A DNA stretch of 64,000 nt from assembly GCA_963779645.1 (NCBI GenBank), contig CAVZYX010000005.1, positions 1,054,001 through 1,118,000 on the forward strand, read 5' to 3'. Origin of the DNA: CALMBW01 sp963779645 (GTDB taxonomy: Bacteria > Actinomycetota > CADDZG01 > WHSQ01). A program made the position numbers and the translations under genes. Numbering within the stretch: the stretch's first letter is position 1; each line of letters starts with the position of its first letter. The notes beneath the pieces were generated by a model that ran no database searches, was not told the DNA's origin, and saw only the letters and a program-made list of their open reading frames with translations. Shown one piece after another: positions 6,269 through 14,661 of the stretch.

Positions 6269-9094
6269 ATGTCCCGACGTCAATTCCTGCCGAGCCTCGC
6301 CGCCCTGGCCGTGCTCGTTTCAACCATCGCTCTTGCCATTCCCAAGGCCCCCGCTCAGGCTCAACAGGAGCCCGAAGTCGTTCGAGCTGGCTACGGCATA
6401 GCGGATGCCTCATGGCACGTCGGCGCGGGGGCCGGCCAGTACGCCGACAAGTCCCCCGATCCGATCAACGTCCTCAGTGGGGGTGACGTAGATCCTCACG
6501 CCCACTCGACGTCTCAGAAGGACAGCTACGGCGTTCAGTCGCGGCTTAGCTACAGGACGATCCTCGTCGAGGATGCACAGGGCGATCACGTCGCCTTCGT
6601 GAAGTCCGATAGCTATCTCGCCCAGGACTACTTGACCCGTCGTGTCGGTCAGATTCTCGAGGCAGAGAACTCGGCCGTTTCCTATGACGAGATCATGCTC
6701 ATGGCGAGCCACAACCACTCGTCGCCTTACTACACGACTCCATCATGGGGCGTGTGGGTGTTCCAGGACGTCTTCGACCTACGCGCCTTCGAGTACCACG
6801 CTCGCCAGATGGCGGCTTCCATCCTGGCTGCAGAAGACGATCTGCAAGATGCAGCGATGGGCGCAACGACCATCAATCACGACGCGTTCAAGGGGATCAT
6901 CCAGCGAGCAGGCACTGCGGACGACGGTTCCCCTCGCGGTTACCCACGTGACGCGGGAGACCACGGTCTGGTTGTCGTACGTTTCGATTCCCTCGAGACG
7001 GGCCAGCCGATCGCCACGATGCTCAACTGGGGTCAGCACCCCGAGGGCCTTGAGGGCCACGACCTGATCACCGGTGACTTCGTTGCTCCGCTGGAGCGTT
7101 TCGTCGAGCGCGCCACCGGCGCACCCGTCGTCTTCGGTCAAGGAGACGTTGGTAGCTCCGAAGCAGGTCCCGGTATCCCTTCAGCGGTGCCCGACGGCAT
7201 GCCGAAGCGGTGGTCACACGCCGGTCATGCTCAAGGCGAACGCGGCGCCTTCCTTCTGTCTCAGGACGCGATCAGAGCTTGGAACCTGATCGGTGAAGGC
7301 CAAGCGCAGGTTCCCTTCGACTCGAACTTCGATGTCGAAGCAGGAAACGCGTTCGTCCCCGGCCCCCTTTCGCACCCCTATCCAAGCGTCTCCAACTGCC
7401 GTACTCACACGACCGCCGAAGGCAACCCCGGTGCTCCTGTTGCGGGTCTCCCGGATTGTGCACGCGGGCAAGATGGAAACGACAACGGAAACCCGCTCAA
7501 CCCATTGTTCGAGAACCTCAAAGCGCACGGGATCCCGGTGCCTGAGCACTACGATGCTCCCGCCTTCACCGGAGTGGAGGAGAACCTTCGCATCAAGCTT
7601 CAGGCTTTCAAGATCGGTGAAGTCATCTTGGCTTCATGTGCATGCGAGGCCCAGTGGGACCTCATCGCGAACCTCGAGTCCCGTCTCGACGATGTCCCGA
7701 ACAACATCTGGGATGGCTTCGACTGGACGAACGTTCTCGATTGCTCGGAGAGCGGAGGCACCTGGACCTGCAATGGCCCGCACTTCAACAACCTTCAGTT
7801 CAGCGATGCGGCCTACAAGCGGATGATGGCGCACATCCACAACGATGCCGCCGGTTGGAACGACCCTGAGTACGTGCCGTATGCGGGCACCGAACCTACA
7901 AACCCCGAGGAGATCAAAGGCAACTTCACCAAGGACGAGCTTGCGGCTGAGACCGAAGGGGAGCCGTACAAGGACGTACCTGGGTACACGTTGCCGGTGG
8001 GGGTCGGTCACGCCAGTGATTACAACGGCTACACGGTCAGCTACCGCGAGTACATGTCGTGGGACGACTACCGCAAGGCCCTCACTTCCTACGGGCCTCA
8101 CACTGCGGACTACATGAACACCTGGCTCGTTGCTCTGGGCGCTTCGCTTAATGGCGGCCCAGCGTTTCCAGCAGCGATCAATGACGCCGCCGCGCAAGCA
8201 GACGAGCAGCGCCAGATCGCTGTTTCGCAGGCGCTAGGACGTGCTTCGGAGGCCGCGTACGACGCGTGGATGGCTGCCCTCCCGAACGATTTCGGGGTTG
8301 CAGAAGCGATCGCTCAGCCCGAGGACATCCGGAAGTTCGATGCCGCGACGTTCAGCTGGCGCGGCGGAAGCAACGTTGCCGACAACCCGTCGCGCGCGTC
8401 GAACGACTCGTCGACGGCACGTGGGTTCCTTTCGCCGACCAGAGCGGTGAGGTCCAGACCAAAGTGGACTTCCCGAACGGTGCCGACGCGATCATCGATA
8501 CATACTCGGGCAACCAGGAATGGATACTGGACAGCCAACTTCGAAGCTTTCGACGCCTTCCCGGTAGGCATCGGTTCAACGCCCCCGGGTACCTACCGCT
8601 TCGTCGTCGAGGGCAACATCCGGACCGGGAATGTCAATCAGCCTTACGAGATCACCTCTGAGGACTTCGAGGTAGCACCGTGGGACGGTCTCGACGTAAG
8701 CAACCTCAAGGCAGATGAGTCCGGGGACGTGACGTTCGAGTTGCCGGAGCTGTACCCGAGCTCCTACGAATCCGTGTTCCCATACGTCGGGACCGGGTTG
8801 ATGAACGACGACCAGGGGAAACCGTTCTGCTCCCAGTGCTCGTTCCGTCCCTGGGCTACCCGGATCGACTACGAAGAGGTGCTGGTTACCGTCACTCGCG
8901 CCGATGGAACGATCGAGAAGATTGCCGCCGTCTTCCATCCCAAGTCGAAGGATGCGAGCAACAATGATGTTCCGGCATATTGGTCGGCAGACACCAACCT
9001 TGTTTCTGGAGACTCGGCCCGTATCGAAGGCGGGGATATCGCCGACGTTCACGGCGAGCGCAACTCGGCAGGAACATCTGCGGTATTCATCTAG
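6269..9094 (+). CDS. Secreted neutral/alkaline ceramidase-like protein, with two compensating frameshifts
   Basis: About 941 residues from the ATG at 6269, which has AAAAGGA upstream and begins a signal peptide (MSRRQFLPSLAALAVLVST ... ending near PAQAQ). The open frame extends 41 codons further upstream, but that part is not signal-like. Family hallmarks of non-lysosomal neutral ceramidase are present: ASHNHSSP near residue 145 and LNWGQHPEGLEGHDLITGDF near 255 match the zinc-ligand regions. The usual nucleophile motif GDVSPN is replaced by GDVGSSEAG, so activity on ceramide is uncertain. Between ~8390 and ~8525 the frame is off by one: the alternative frame encodes RVERLVDGTWVPFADQSGE, which matches the family C-terminal beta-sandwich, before PPGTYRF resumes in frame. 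The last ~150 residues extend past the usual family end. Confidence 0.72.
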   Translation: MSRRQFLPSLAALAVLVSTIALAIPKAPAQAQQEPEVVRAGYGIADASWHVGAGAGQYADKSPDPINVLSGGDVDPHAHSTSQKDSYGVQSRLSYRTILVEDAQGDHVAFVKSDSYLAQDYLTRRVGQILEAENSAVSYDEIMLMASHNHSSPYYTTPSWGVWVFQDVFDLRAFEYHARQMAASILAAEDDLQDAAMGATTINHDAFKGIIQRAGTADDGSPRGYPRDAGDHGLVVVRFDSLETGQPIATMLNWGQHPEGLEGHDLITGDFVAPLERFVERATGAPVVFGQGDVGSSEAGPGIPSAVPDGMPKRWSHAGHAQGERGAFLLSQDAIRAWNLIGEGQAQVPFDSNFDVEAGNAFVPGPLSHPYPSVSNCRTHTTAEGNPGAPVAGLPDCARGQDGNDNGNPLNPLFENLKAHGIPVPEHYDAPAFTGVEENLRIKLQAFKIGEVILASCACEAQWDLIANLESRLDDVPNNIWDGFDWTNVLDCSESGGTWTCNGPHFNNLQFSDAAYKRMMAHIHNDAAGWNDPEYVPYAGTEPTNPEEIKGNFTKDELAAETEGEPYKDVPGYTLPVGVGHASDYNGYTVSYREYMSWDDYRKALTSYGPHTADYMNTWLVALGASLNGGPAFPAAINDAAAQADEQRQIAVSQALGRASEAAYDAWMAALPNDFGVAEAIAQPEDIRKFDAATFSWRGGSNVADNPSRASNDSSTARGFLSPTRAVRSRPKWTSRTVPTRSSIHTRATRNGYWTANFEAFDAFPVGIGSTPPGTYRFVVEGNIRTGNVNQPYEITSEDFEVAPWDGLDVSNLKADESGDVTFELPELYPSSYESVFPYVGTGLMNDDQGKPFCSQCSFRPWATRIDYEEVLVTVTRADGTIEKIAAVFHPKSKDASNNDVPAYWSADTNLVSGDSARIEGGDIADVHGERNSAGTSAVFI

Positions 9095-9096
9095 GT

Positions 9097-9381
9097 GTGG
9101 ACGTTGTCAAACGGTTCGACCCAGGGCCCTTGTGGCTCTGGGTCGCCGTCAATGTTCTCAACCTTCTCGACGCGGCCCTCACTAGTTTCGCGGTCGATTC
9201 TGGCGTTGCTAGAGAAGCGAATCCCGTGATCGGAGTGATCGGCCTGAACGGAAAGGTCGCCCTCGTGGCTGTCGCCAGCGCACTCGTAGCTTTCGTTCGC
9301 CCCAAGGCGCTCCTCATCCCGATAATCGCCCTCGGCGCAGTGGTTACGTATTCCGTCGTGGGAGTAGCCGTCTCGGCCTAA
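9097..9381 (+). CDS. Small membrane protein, DUF5658-like
   Basis: A 94-residue protein with three hydrophobic segments. The pattern WVAVNVLNLLDAALTSFAV followed by EANPVIG is characteristic of DUF5658-type proteins (L-x-x-x-D-A-x-x-T ... E-x-N-P). Function is unknown. I choose the GTG at 9097, two bases after the stop of the ceramidase-like gene; the frame is open further upstream but overlaps that gene. Its stop codon TAA doubles as the beginning of the -10 hexamer of fumC. Confidence 0.6.
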   Translation: MDVVKRFDPGPLWLWVAVNVLNLLDAALTSFAVDSGVAREANPVIGVIGLNGKVALVAVASALVAFVRPKALLIPIIALGAVVTYSVVGVAVSA

Positions 9382-9384
9382 CAT
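9379..9384 (+). promoter_or_regulatory. -10 element for leaderless fumC transcript
   Basis: TAACAT with 6 nt to the ATG at 9391. It includes the stop codon of the preceding gene. Confidence 0.5.
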
Positions 9385-9390
9385 CTAGGT

Positions 9391-10804
9391 ATGGACTCAG
9401 ATTCGGGGTACAGGATCGACAAGGACTCGCTGGGTGAAGTGAAGGTTCCCGCCGACAAACTGTGGGGCGCCCAGACACAGCGTTCGATCGAGAACTTCGA
9501 CATCGGGCGTGACAGGTTCGTGTGGGGGCGTCGGGTCATCCGTGCTCTCGGGCTGTTAAAGAAGGCCGCAGCTCTGGCCAACGGCGAATTGGGTCAGTTG
9601 CCTCCAGAGAAAGTCGACCTCATAGCGCGCGCTGCAGACGAGGTCATCGAAGGAAAACTGGACGATCAGTTCCCGCTCGTCGCGTGGCAGACGGGGTCCG
9701 GGACGCAGTCGAACATGAACGCCAACGAGGTGATCGCCAACCGTGCGATCCAACTCGCGGGAGGAGAGGTCGGCTCGAAATCGCCGATCCATCCCAACGA
9801 CGATGTGAACAAGGGCCAGTCTTCGAACGACACCTTCCCGACTGCTATGCACATCGCTGCCGCTGAGGAGATCGAAGACATCCTGCTCCCGGCTGTGAAA
9901 GTGCTCCGCGACACACTCCATGGCAAGGCCGAGAAGTACGTCGGCGTGATCATGGTTGGCCGGACTCACCTTCAAGACGCGACCCCGGTGACGTTGGGTC
10001 AGGTCTTCTCGGGCTGGGTGGCACAACTGGATCAGGCGATGTCACGCCTCAAAGAGACGATGCCGCGGATCCTCGAACTCGCCATCGGAGGAACGGCGGT
10101 CGGGACGGGGCTCAACTCCCATCCACGTTTCGGAGAAGTCGTCGCCACGAAACTGAGCGACCTCACCGGCAAGTCCTTCGCGTCGGCCGAGAACAAGTTC
10201 GCCGCTCTGTCCGCGCACGACGGGATGGTCGACATGAGTTCGTCGCTCCGGACACTCGCAGTGGCCCTCTACAAGCTCGCAAACGACGTTCGTCTGTACG
10301 CGATGGGACCGAGGGCCGGGATCGCCGAACTTCTGATCCCCGAGAACGAACCGGGTTCTTCGATCATGCCTGGGAAGATCAACCCCACCCAGTCCGAAGC
10401 GATGACGATGGTGTGCGTACAGGTCTTCGGCAACGACACCGCCGTCGGTTTCGCCGGTTCTCAGGGCCAGTTCCAGCTGAACGTCTACAAGCCGGTGATG
10501 CTCCACAACGTGCTCGAGTCGGCTTCGCTGATGGCTGACGCCGCCCGATCGTTCAACGATCATTGTGCTGTTGGCATCGAACCGAACATGAAAGATCATC
10601 AACGACCATCTCCAGAACTCGCTGATGCTGGTCACCGCGCTCAATCCCCATATCGGCTATGAGAAGTCGGCAGAGATCGCGATCAAGGCTTACAAGGAAG
10701 ATAAGAGCCTCAAGGAGGCCGCAGCGGAACTGGGGTACGTGGCCGAGTCCGACTTCGACAAGTGGGTCGATCCAGAAGAGATGACGCGGCCCCTAGACGA
10801 GTAG
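9391..10804 (+). CDS. fumC: Fumarate hydratase class II, interrupted by a one-base insertion near the 3' end
   Basis: Class II fumarase, converting fumarate to malate in the TCA cycle. Conserved segments are GSGTQSNMNANEVIANRA, HPNDDVNKGQSSNDTFPTAM, the superfamily signature GSSIMPGKINPTQ and the FAGSQGQF region. The frame that starts at 9391 would stop at 10662 after an unrelated tail. After EPNM the other frame gives KIINDHLQNSLMLVTALNPH and continues to a normal fumarase C-terminus ending MTRPLDE at 10804. The shift is explained by one extra A in the AAA run at about 10589-10593. The normal full length (~470 residues) is thus restored; I regard it as a functional gene with a sequence error. 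Confidence 0.9.
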
Positions 10805-10816
10805 GGGCCGCGTCAT
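10781..10816. terminator. Strong bidirectional hairpin between fumC and the VOC gene
   Basis: ATGACGCGGCCCCTA and TAGGGGCCGCGTCAT form a perfect 15-bp stem with a 6-nt loop spanning the end of fumC. There is no long T-run, but the position between two convergent genes fits a transcription stop in both directions. Confidence 0.6.
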
Positions 10817-10825
10817 AAGAACCTG

Positions 10826-11290
10826 TTAGCCGGAGAACATCTCCGCCATGCGCTTCTCCATCTCTTCGGGTGACACGTCTTCGATGTGCGTCCCGATGTT
10901 CCAGCGGTGCCCGAAGGGGTCTTCGAACTGGCCCGTTCGGTCGCCGTAGAACTGGTCTTCAACCTTGTTCAAGACCGTCGCACCGGCGTCGAGCGCTTTC
11001 TGGAATACGGCGTCGACATCCTCGACATAGACGACCAGCGTCACAGGGGTCCCACCGACAGTCTTCGGTGACTGGTTCCCGAACTCTGGATTCTCGTCGG
11101 CCAGCATGATGATCGAGTCTCCGAGCTTCAGCTCGGCATGACCGATCTTGCCCCCCGGAGCGTCCATCCGAACGACCTCTTTGGCACCCAGCACGTTCGT
11201 GTAGAACTCGATCGCCTTATCGGCACCGTCGATGCTGAGATACGGCATCAAGACCGGGTAACCCTCGGGTATCGGCTTCACATCTCCCAT
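10826..11290 (-). CDS. VOC-superfamily (PhnB-like glyoxalase fold) protein
   Basis: A 154-residue single-chain VOC protein of the PhnB-like type. MPYLSIDGADKAIEFYTNVL begins the first beta-alpha-beta-beta-beta unit; the second has VTLVVYVEDVDAVFQKALDAG and ends with YGDRTGQFEDPFGHRWNIGTH, the typical motif of this group. The potential metal residues of true glyoxalase I are not all present, so no enzyme activity is assigned. The ATG at 11290 with GGAG upstream is preferred over the adjacent GTG. It converges with fumC. Confidence 0.82.
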   Translation of the reverse strand: MGDVKPIPEGYPVLMPYLSIDGADKAIEFYTNVLGAKEVVRMDAPGGKIGHAELKLGDSIIMLADENPEFGNQSPKTVGGTPVTLVVYVEDVDAVFQKALDAGATVLNKVEDQFYGDRTGQFEDPFGHRWNIGTHIEDVSPEEMEKRMAEMFSG

Positions 11291-11318
11291 CACAATCTCC
11301 TATCCGCCATGCGCGGTC

Positions 11319-11765
11319 TTAGCCGCCGCTACCACATTCACTCAAACCGATGTCTTCTGCCAAAGTGTTCACGTCGGCGAAGGGGTCTTCCTGACTAAGC
11401 AGGATCTCGGGACCCGCGTCTCGGGCGTCTTCCACCACCTCGCGTGCTGACTCGATGAGGTTGTCAACGTCTTCCGCCAAGTCATCGGGGGGGCTGAGAG
11501 CTTCGATATCGTCCAGCTGCCCTTCTATCTCGCTGGTGAAGATGTCGAGGTACTCGGCGAGTTGCTCTTCGCTCGGCTGTTCGCCTTCAGGCACCTCGCC
11601 GAAGGTTTCCTCAGCACCGGTCTGGAGTCTCTCGTTACCTGCAGAGCAGATCGCGTTAGCTTCCTCGAGGAACTCTTCTTCGGTGAGGGTGTCCTCGCCA
11701 CCACATGCAGCAAACATGAGGCCTGCCAACGCGAGAAGTGCGAGCAGCAGTGTGCGTCGTTTCAT
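11319..11765 (-). CDS. Secreted lipoprotein of unknown function
   Basis: A 148-residue protein with a clear lipoprotein signal: MKRRTLLLALLALAGLMFAA followed by Cys, giving a lipobox at residues ~18-21. The mature part is highly acidic and helical, with a pair of cysteines near residues 40 and 145 that could form a disulfide (ANAICSAG and LSECGSGG). It lies 28 bp upstream of the VOC gene on the same strand. No family recognised; similar small lipoproteins with two cysteines are common in actinobacteria. Confidence 0.7.
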   Translation of the reverse strand: MKRRTLLLALLALAGLMFAACGGEDTLTEEEFLEEANAICSAGNERLQTGAEETFGEVPEGEQPSEEQLAEYLDIFTSEIEGQLDDIEALSPPDDLAEDVDNLIESAREVVEDARDAGPEILLSQEDPFADVNTLAEDIGLSECGSGG

Positions 11766-11859
11766 GATGTGTTTCCCCTTTCATAGCCTGGTCTAGGCCA
11801 CGCGTGGTGCAGCCTATGTCACTCGCCTATCCTTTCCTTTGCAGAAGGGAGAGACGCCG

Positions 11860-12432
11860 TTGACCAGCGCACGACTCGAGACTTTCACCGATGGCGTGCT
11901 CGCCATCGTGATTACGATCATGGTTCTGGAGTTGGGCATCCCCCACGGGTCAACCCTCTCCGCACTCGAAGAGCTGATGCCGACCCTTTTCGCCTATGCG
12001 CTCAGCTTCATCAACCTCGGCATCTACTGGAACAACCATCACCACATGTTCGTGACGGTGGAGCGGATCAACGGCAAGATCCTGTGGGCCAATCTGCATC
12101 TGCTGTTTTGGCTGTCGCTCTTCCCCTTCGCAACGGCCTGGATGGGGGAGAGCGATTTCGCGGAGACTCCGACTGCGATCTACGGCGTCGCATCCTTGCT
12201 CGCCGCCATCGCCTATTACGTCCTTCAAAAGGCGATCATGGCCGAGCAGGGCCCCGACTCGAAGCTTGCCGCTGCAGTCGGGAAGGACACGAAGGGAAAG
12301 ATCTCTCCAGTCCTCTACGCGTCAGGCATTGCGGTGGCCCCGTTTCTTCGCTATGTCGCGTTGGGGCTATACGTCGTTGTGGCCCTCATGTGGTTGATCC
12401 CCGACAGGCGCATCGAGTCCAGGCTGGACTGA
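11860..12432 (+). CDS. TMEM175/DUF1211 family membrane protein (putative K+ channel)
   Basis: A 190-residue integral membrane protein of the TMEM175 (DUF1211) family, whose bacterial members are tetrameric potassium channels. The filter-helix signature is seen as RLETFTDGVLAIVITIMVLE (family R-x-x-x-F-S/T-D-G-V-x-A-I). FAYALSFINLGIYWNNHHHM and ANLHLLFWLSLFPFATAWMG are typical following helices. The start is TTG at 11860 with AAGGGAGA at good spacing; an upstream TTG at 11839 would add seven residues without a ribosome binding site. Confidence 0.85.
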   Translation: MTSARLETFTDGVLAIVITIMVLELGIPHGSTLSALEELMPTLFAYALSFINLGIYWNNHHHMFVTVERINGKILWANLHLLFWLSLFPFATAWMGESDFAETPTAIYGVASLLAAIAYYVLQKAIMAEQGPDSKLAAAVGKDTKGKISPVLYASGIAVAPFLRYVALGLYVVVALMWLIPDRRIESRLD

Positions 12433-12439
12433 GACGAAG

Positions 12440-13075
12440 CTAGGGGCTGCAGTTGACCATGGTGTCGCCGTCGGGCCCAGGTCCCTTGCAGTTGTCGCTA
12501 CCGTCCCCGCCATCGAGAGAGTCCGCGCTTTGGTCGTTGGAAGGGCCCTTCAGAAAGTCCTTGCCGGCCTCGCCTCTCAGCGTGTCCGTGCCCATGTGGC
12601 CCTCAATGGTGTCATTCCCGACCCCTCCACTCACCGTGTCGTCATCGACACCACCGTTCAGGGTGTCGTTCCCGGCGCTGCCGGTGATCGTGTCATGACC
12701 GGGGCCGCCGTTGATGGAGTCATTGCCACGATCGCCTGTGACGGTGTCATTGCCGCGGTTGGCTGTGATCGTGTCGAGACCAATGCCGGCGGTGATCGTG
12801 TCTCGTCCAACGCCACCTTTGATCGTGTCGTTGAACGCCGTGCCGGTGATGGTGTCGTTTCCGGCCTTACCGTTGATCGTCTTGCCGGGATTCGCTCCGC
12901 CACAATCGATCGTGTCATTGGCGTTCGTGCCTGTCACGGTCGTAGCAGTTTGCGTTACCCCGGGACCAACGACGCATTGAACGGATCCAGCGTGGGCAAG
13001 GGGCACGCTCACGGCAATAACCAGGAGGCTGGCGAAAAGTACGCCGCGGGCAGAGTGGGTTTTGATGCGCTTCAT
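12440..13075 (-). CDS. Secreted RTX-like calcium-binding repeat protein
   Basis: A 211-residue protein with a signal peptide (hydrophobic core VLFASLLVIAVSVPLAHA) and about a dozen nonapeptide-like repeats of GGxGxDxI type, written here as GKAGNDTITG, GGVGRDTITA, GGPGHDTITG and similar. These form calcium-binding parallel beta rolls. The N-terminal CVVG and the C-terminal DNCKG and MVNCSP cysteines may cap the roll. Unlike Gram-negative RTX toxins it has a Sec-type signal and no type I secretion genes nearby. GAGAGGGA precedes the ATG. Role probably extracellular or surface; unknown. Confidence 0.75.
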   Translation of the reverse strand: MKRIKTHSARGVLFASLLVIAVSVPLAHAGSVQCVVGPGVTQTATTVTGTNANDTIDCGGANPGKTINGKAGNDTITGTAFNDTIKGGVGRDTITAGIGLDTITANRGNDTVTGDRGNDSINGGPGHDTITGSAGNDTLNGGVDDDTVSGGVGNDTIEGHMGTDTLRGEAGKDFLKGPSNDQSADSLDGGDGSDNCKGPGPDGDTMVNCSP

Positions 13076-13210
13076 GGGATCCCTCTCGGAGATGAGTGTG
13101 GGGTGGATGGCGCCCCAACCAAGAACCGGAGGGAGGGTCCTAAACCGAGAACCTTCGGTGGTCCCTACATCCTACCCCACTTATGTCAACTTCAACCAGA
13201 AGTTTTCCTT

Positions 13211-13441
13211 GTGCCCCCGGCAGGATTCGAACCTGCGGCACCAGGTTTAGGAAATCCGAATTTAGAGACGCAGCCTCTATCCCTTCCGTGCCCCCGGCAG
13301 GATTCGAACCTGCGGCACCAGGTTTAGGAAATCCGAATTTAGAGACGCAGCCTCTATCCCTTCCGTGCCCCCGGCAGGATTCGAACCTGCGGCACCAGGT
13401 TTAGGAAATCCGAATTTAGAGACGCAGTCTCTATCCCTTCC
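13211..13441 (-). repeat. Three tandem 77-bp repeats: 5'-truncated tRNA-Arg copies with a substituted anticodon-stem module
   Basis: Units start at 13211, 13288 and 13365, with an exact 77-bp period that continues in phase into the intact tRNA-Arg gene at 13443. Read on the minus strand, each unit has the D-loop end GGGATAGAG, then a 20-nt module in place of the normal CACAGG, then the anticodon loop, 3' anticodon strand, variable loop, T-arm and 3' acceptor strand of tRNA-Arg unchanged. The 5' acceptor strand is absent. The module begins with a hairpin, AGAG(A/G)C-TGC-GTCTCT; the only difference among units (A or G) keeps pairing with T. The units cannot fold as complete tRNAs. Confidence 0.85.
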
Positions 13442-13442
13442 G

Positions 13443-13515
13443 TGCCCCCGGCAGGATTCGAACCTGCGGCACCAGGTTTAGGAAACCTGTGCTCTATCCC
13501 CTGAGCTACGAGGGC
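13443..13515 (-). tRNA. tRNA-Arg (anticodon CCT)
   Basis: A 73-nt cloverleaf on the minus strand. The acceptor stem GCCCTCG pairs with CGGGGGC (one G-T pair), the D-stem is GCTC/GAGC, the anticodon stem is CAGGT/ACCTG around TTCCTAA (anticodon CCT, reading AGG), and the T-stem is GCAGG/CCTGC around TTCGAAT. The discriminator is A and CCA is not encoded. Its downstream side carries three truncated copies. Confidence 0.95.
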
Positions 13516-13542
13516 GACGAAGTGGGTCGAGTTTAGCGAGCG

Positions 13543-14616
13543 ATGCCAGAGTATGGCGATATGACAAAGTGGTGGGATCGAGGAGCGCGCGTAAACCAGA
13601 TCGAGTCGACGGTGTCTTTCTGGGAGCAGCTCGACCCCTTCGCTAGCGAGGGTCTCACACGACGAGTGCTTCCTTTCGCTGCCTCGGCCCTCGTCGCTGT
13701 CCTAGTGCTCGCTTCAACCGGGGTAGGCAGCTGGGTGGACGTGTCAGTCGCCTTCGGTCTCCACTTGGCGGTGATCGGCTCCTTCTTTCTCCTTCCGTGG
13801 GACAGGATCCCCAACACCCTCCAGGTCGTCCCTCTCCTTTGTTGGGTAGCTGGAATCGCGTGGCTCACTGCGAACTTCGCTGTGGAGGACGGCATGACGC
13901 GACCGATCCTCTTGCTTCCGATCATGTGGACCGCGATCTATCACAAACGAAGCCACCTCTACATGGTCGTCGGCCTGGGCGCGATCCTGGGGGTCATCGG
14001 CGGTCAGTTCTTCGGTCGAGATACTTCTTGGCAAGTCGCCGTCCTTCCCATAGTTGTGACACTTCCCGTCGCCTTCACCGTTCAGACGTTTGCGAACCGG
14101 GTCAGAGAGGCCGTGCGGATCTCGAAGGAGGCTTCACTCGTCGATCCCCTCACCGGCCTAGCCAATAGGCGAAGGCTCGAGATGGAATTGCCGCGCGCTC
14201 TGCAGATGTCTGTGCGCACGAAGAAACCTATTTCGCTCCTGGTGATCGACCTCGATCACTTCAAGGCCTACAACGACACCGAAGGGCATCTGGCCGGCGA
14301 CGCATTACTTGCCACTGTTGCGGGGTCTTGGTCCCGTGAACTCCGGGTAACCGACCATCTCTTTCGGTACGGGGGAGAAGAGTTCATAGCCCTGTTGCCA
14401 GATTGCGACGAAACCGGCGCGCGTGACGTGGCAGCTCGATTCATGAGGTCCATGCCGGATTCTCAGAGCTGTTCGATAGGTGTCGCTGTAAGCGTGGAGG
14501 GCGAGACGCCAACTCAGCTGATCGAACGAACCGATGTAGCGATGTACCGCGCCAAACAACAAGGTCGTGGGCAGTTCGTCGTCTGGGATGAGGAGATCAA
14601 CGCGCAAAAGGGCTGA
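13543..14616 (+). CDS. Membrane-bound diguanylate cyclase (GGDEF)
   Basis: A 357-residue protein with about six hydrophobic segments between residues 42 and 190 and a C-terminal GGDEF domain (residues ~205-350) that makes the second messenger c-di-GMP. The active site reads RYGGEEF, and an RVTD I-site lies five residues before it, so product inhibition is expected. DPLTGLANRRR and the metal-binding DLDHFKAYND are intact. The sensory part is a plain membrane domain without a recognised extracytoplasmic fold. ATG at 13543 is used; ATG at 13561 is an alternative. It stands alone between a tRNA and the CoA-disulfide reductase-like gene. Confidence 0.9.
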   Translation: MPEYGDMTKWWDRGARVNQIESTVSFWEQLDPFASEGLTRRVLPFAASALVAVLVLASTGVGSWVDVSVAFGLHLAVIGSFFLLPWDRIPNTLQVVPLLCWVAGIAWLTANFAVEDGMTRPILLLPIMWTAIYHKRSHLYMVVGLGAILGVIGGQFFGRDTSWQVAVLPIVVTLPVAFTVQTFANRVREAVRISKEASLVDPLTGLANRRRLEMELPRALQMSVRTKKPISLLVIDLDHFKAYNDTEGHLAGDALLATVAGSWSRELRVTDHLFRYGGEEFIALLPDCDETGARDVAARFMRSMPDSQSCSIGVAVSVEGETPTQLIERTDVAMYRAKQQGRGQFVVWDEEINAQKG

Positions 14617-14648
14617 TACCGGCGAGACAGCCTGCTTCTCAGTGGGGC

Positions 14649-14654
14649 TACCCT
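14649..14654 (+). promoter_or_regulatory. -10 element for leaderless flavoprotein transcript
   Basis: TACCCT with 7 nt to the ATG at 14662; no ribosome binding site. Confidence 0.5.
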
Positions 14655-14661
14655 TGCGAGC

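Noticed and set aside
12530..13404. Plus-strand ORFs with repeated PAGFEPAAPGL and PRQDSNLRHQV peptides
   Set aside because: These are the well-known false peptides read from the antisense of tRNA genes and of the truncated tRNA copies; the upstream part is antisense to the RTX-like gene.
13211..13441. CRISPR array
   Set aside because: The 77-bp and 72-bp repeats are contiguous with no unique spacers and are tRNA-derived; no cas genes are present.
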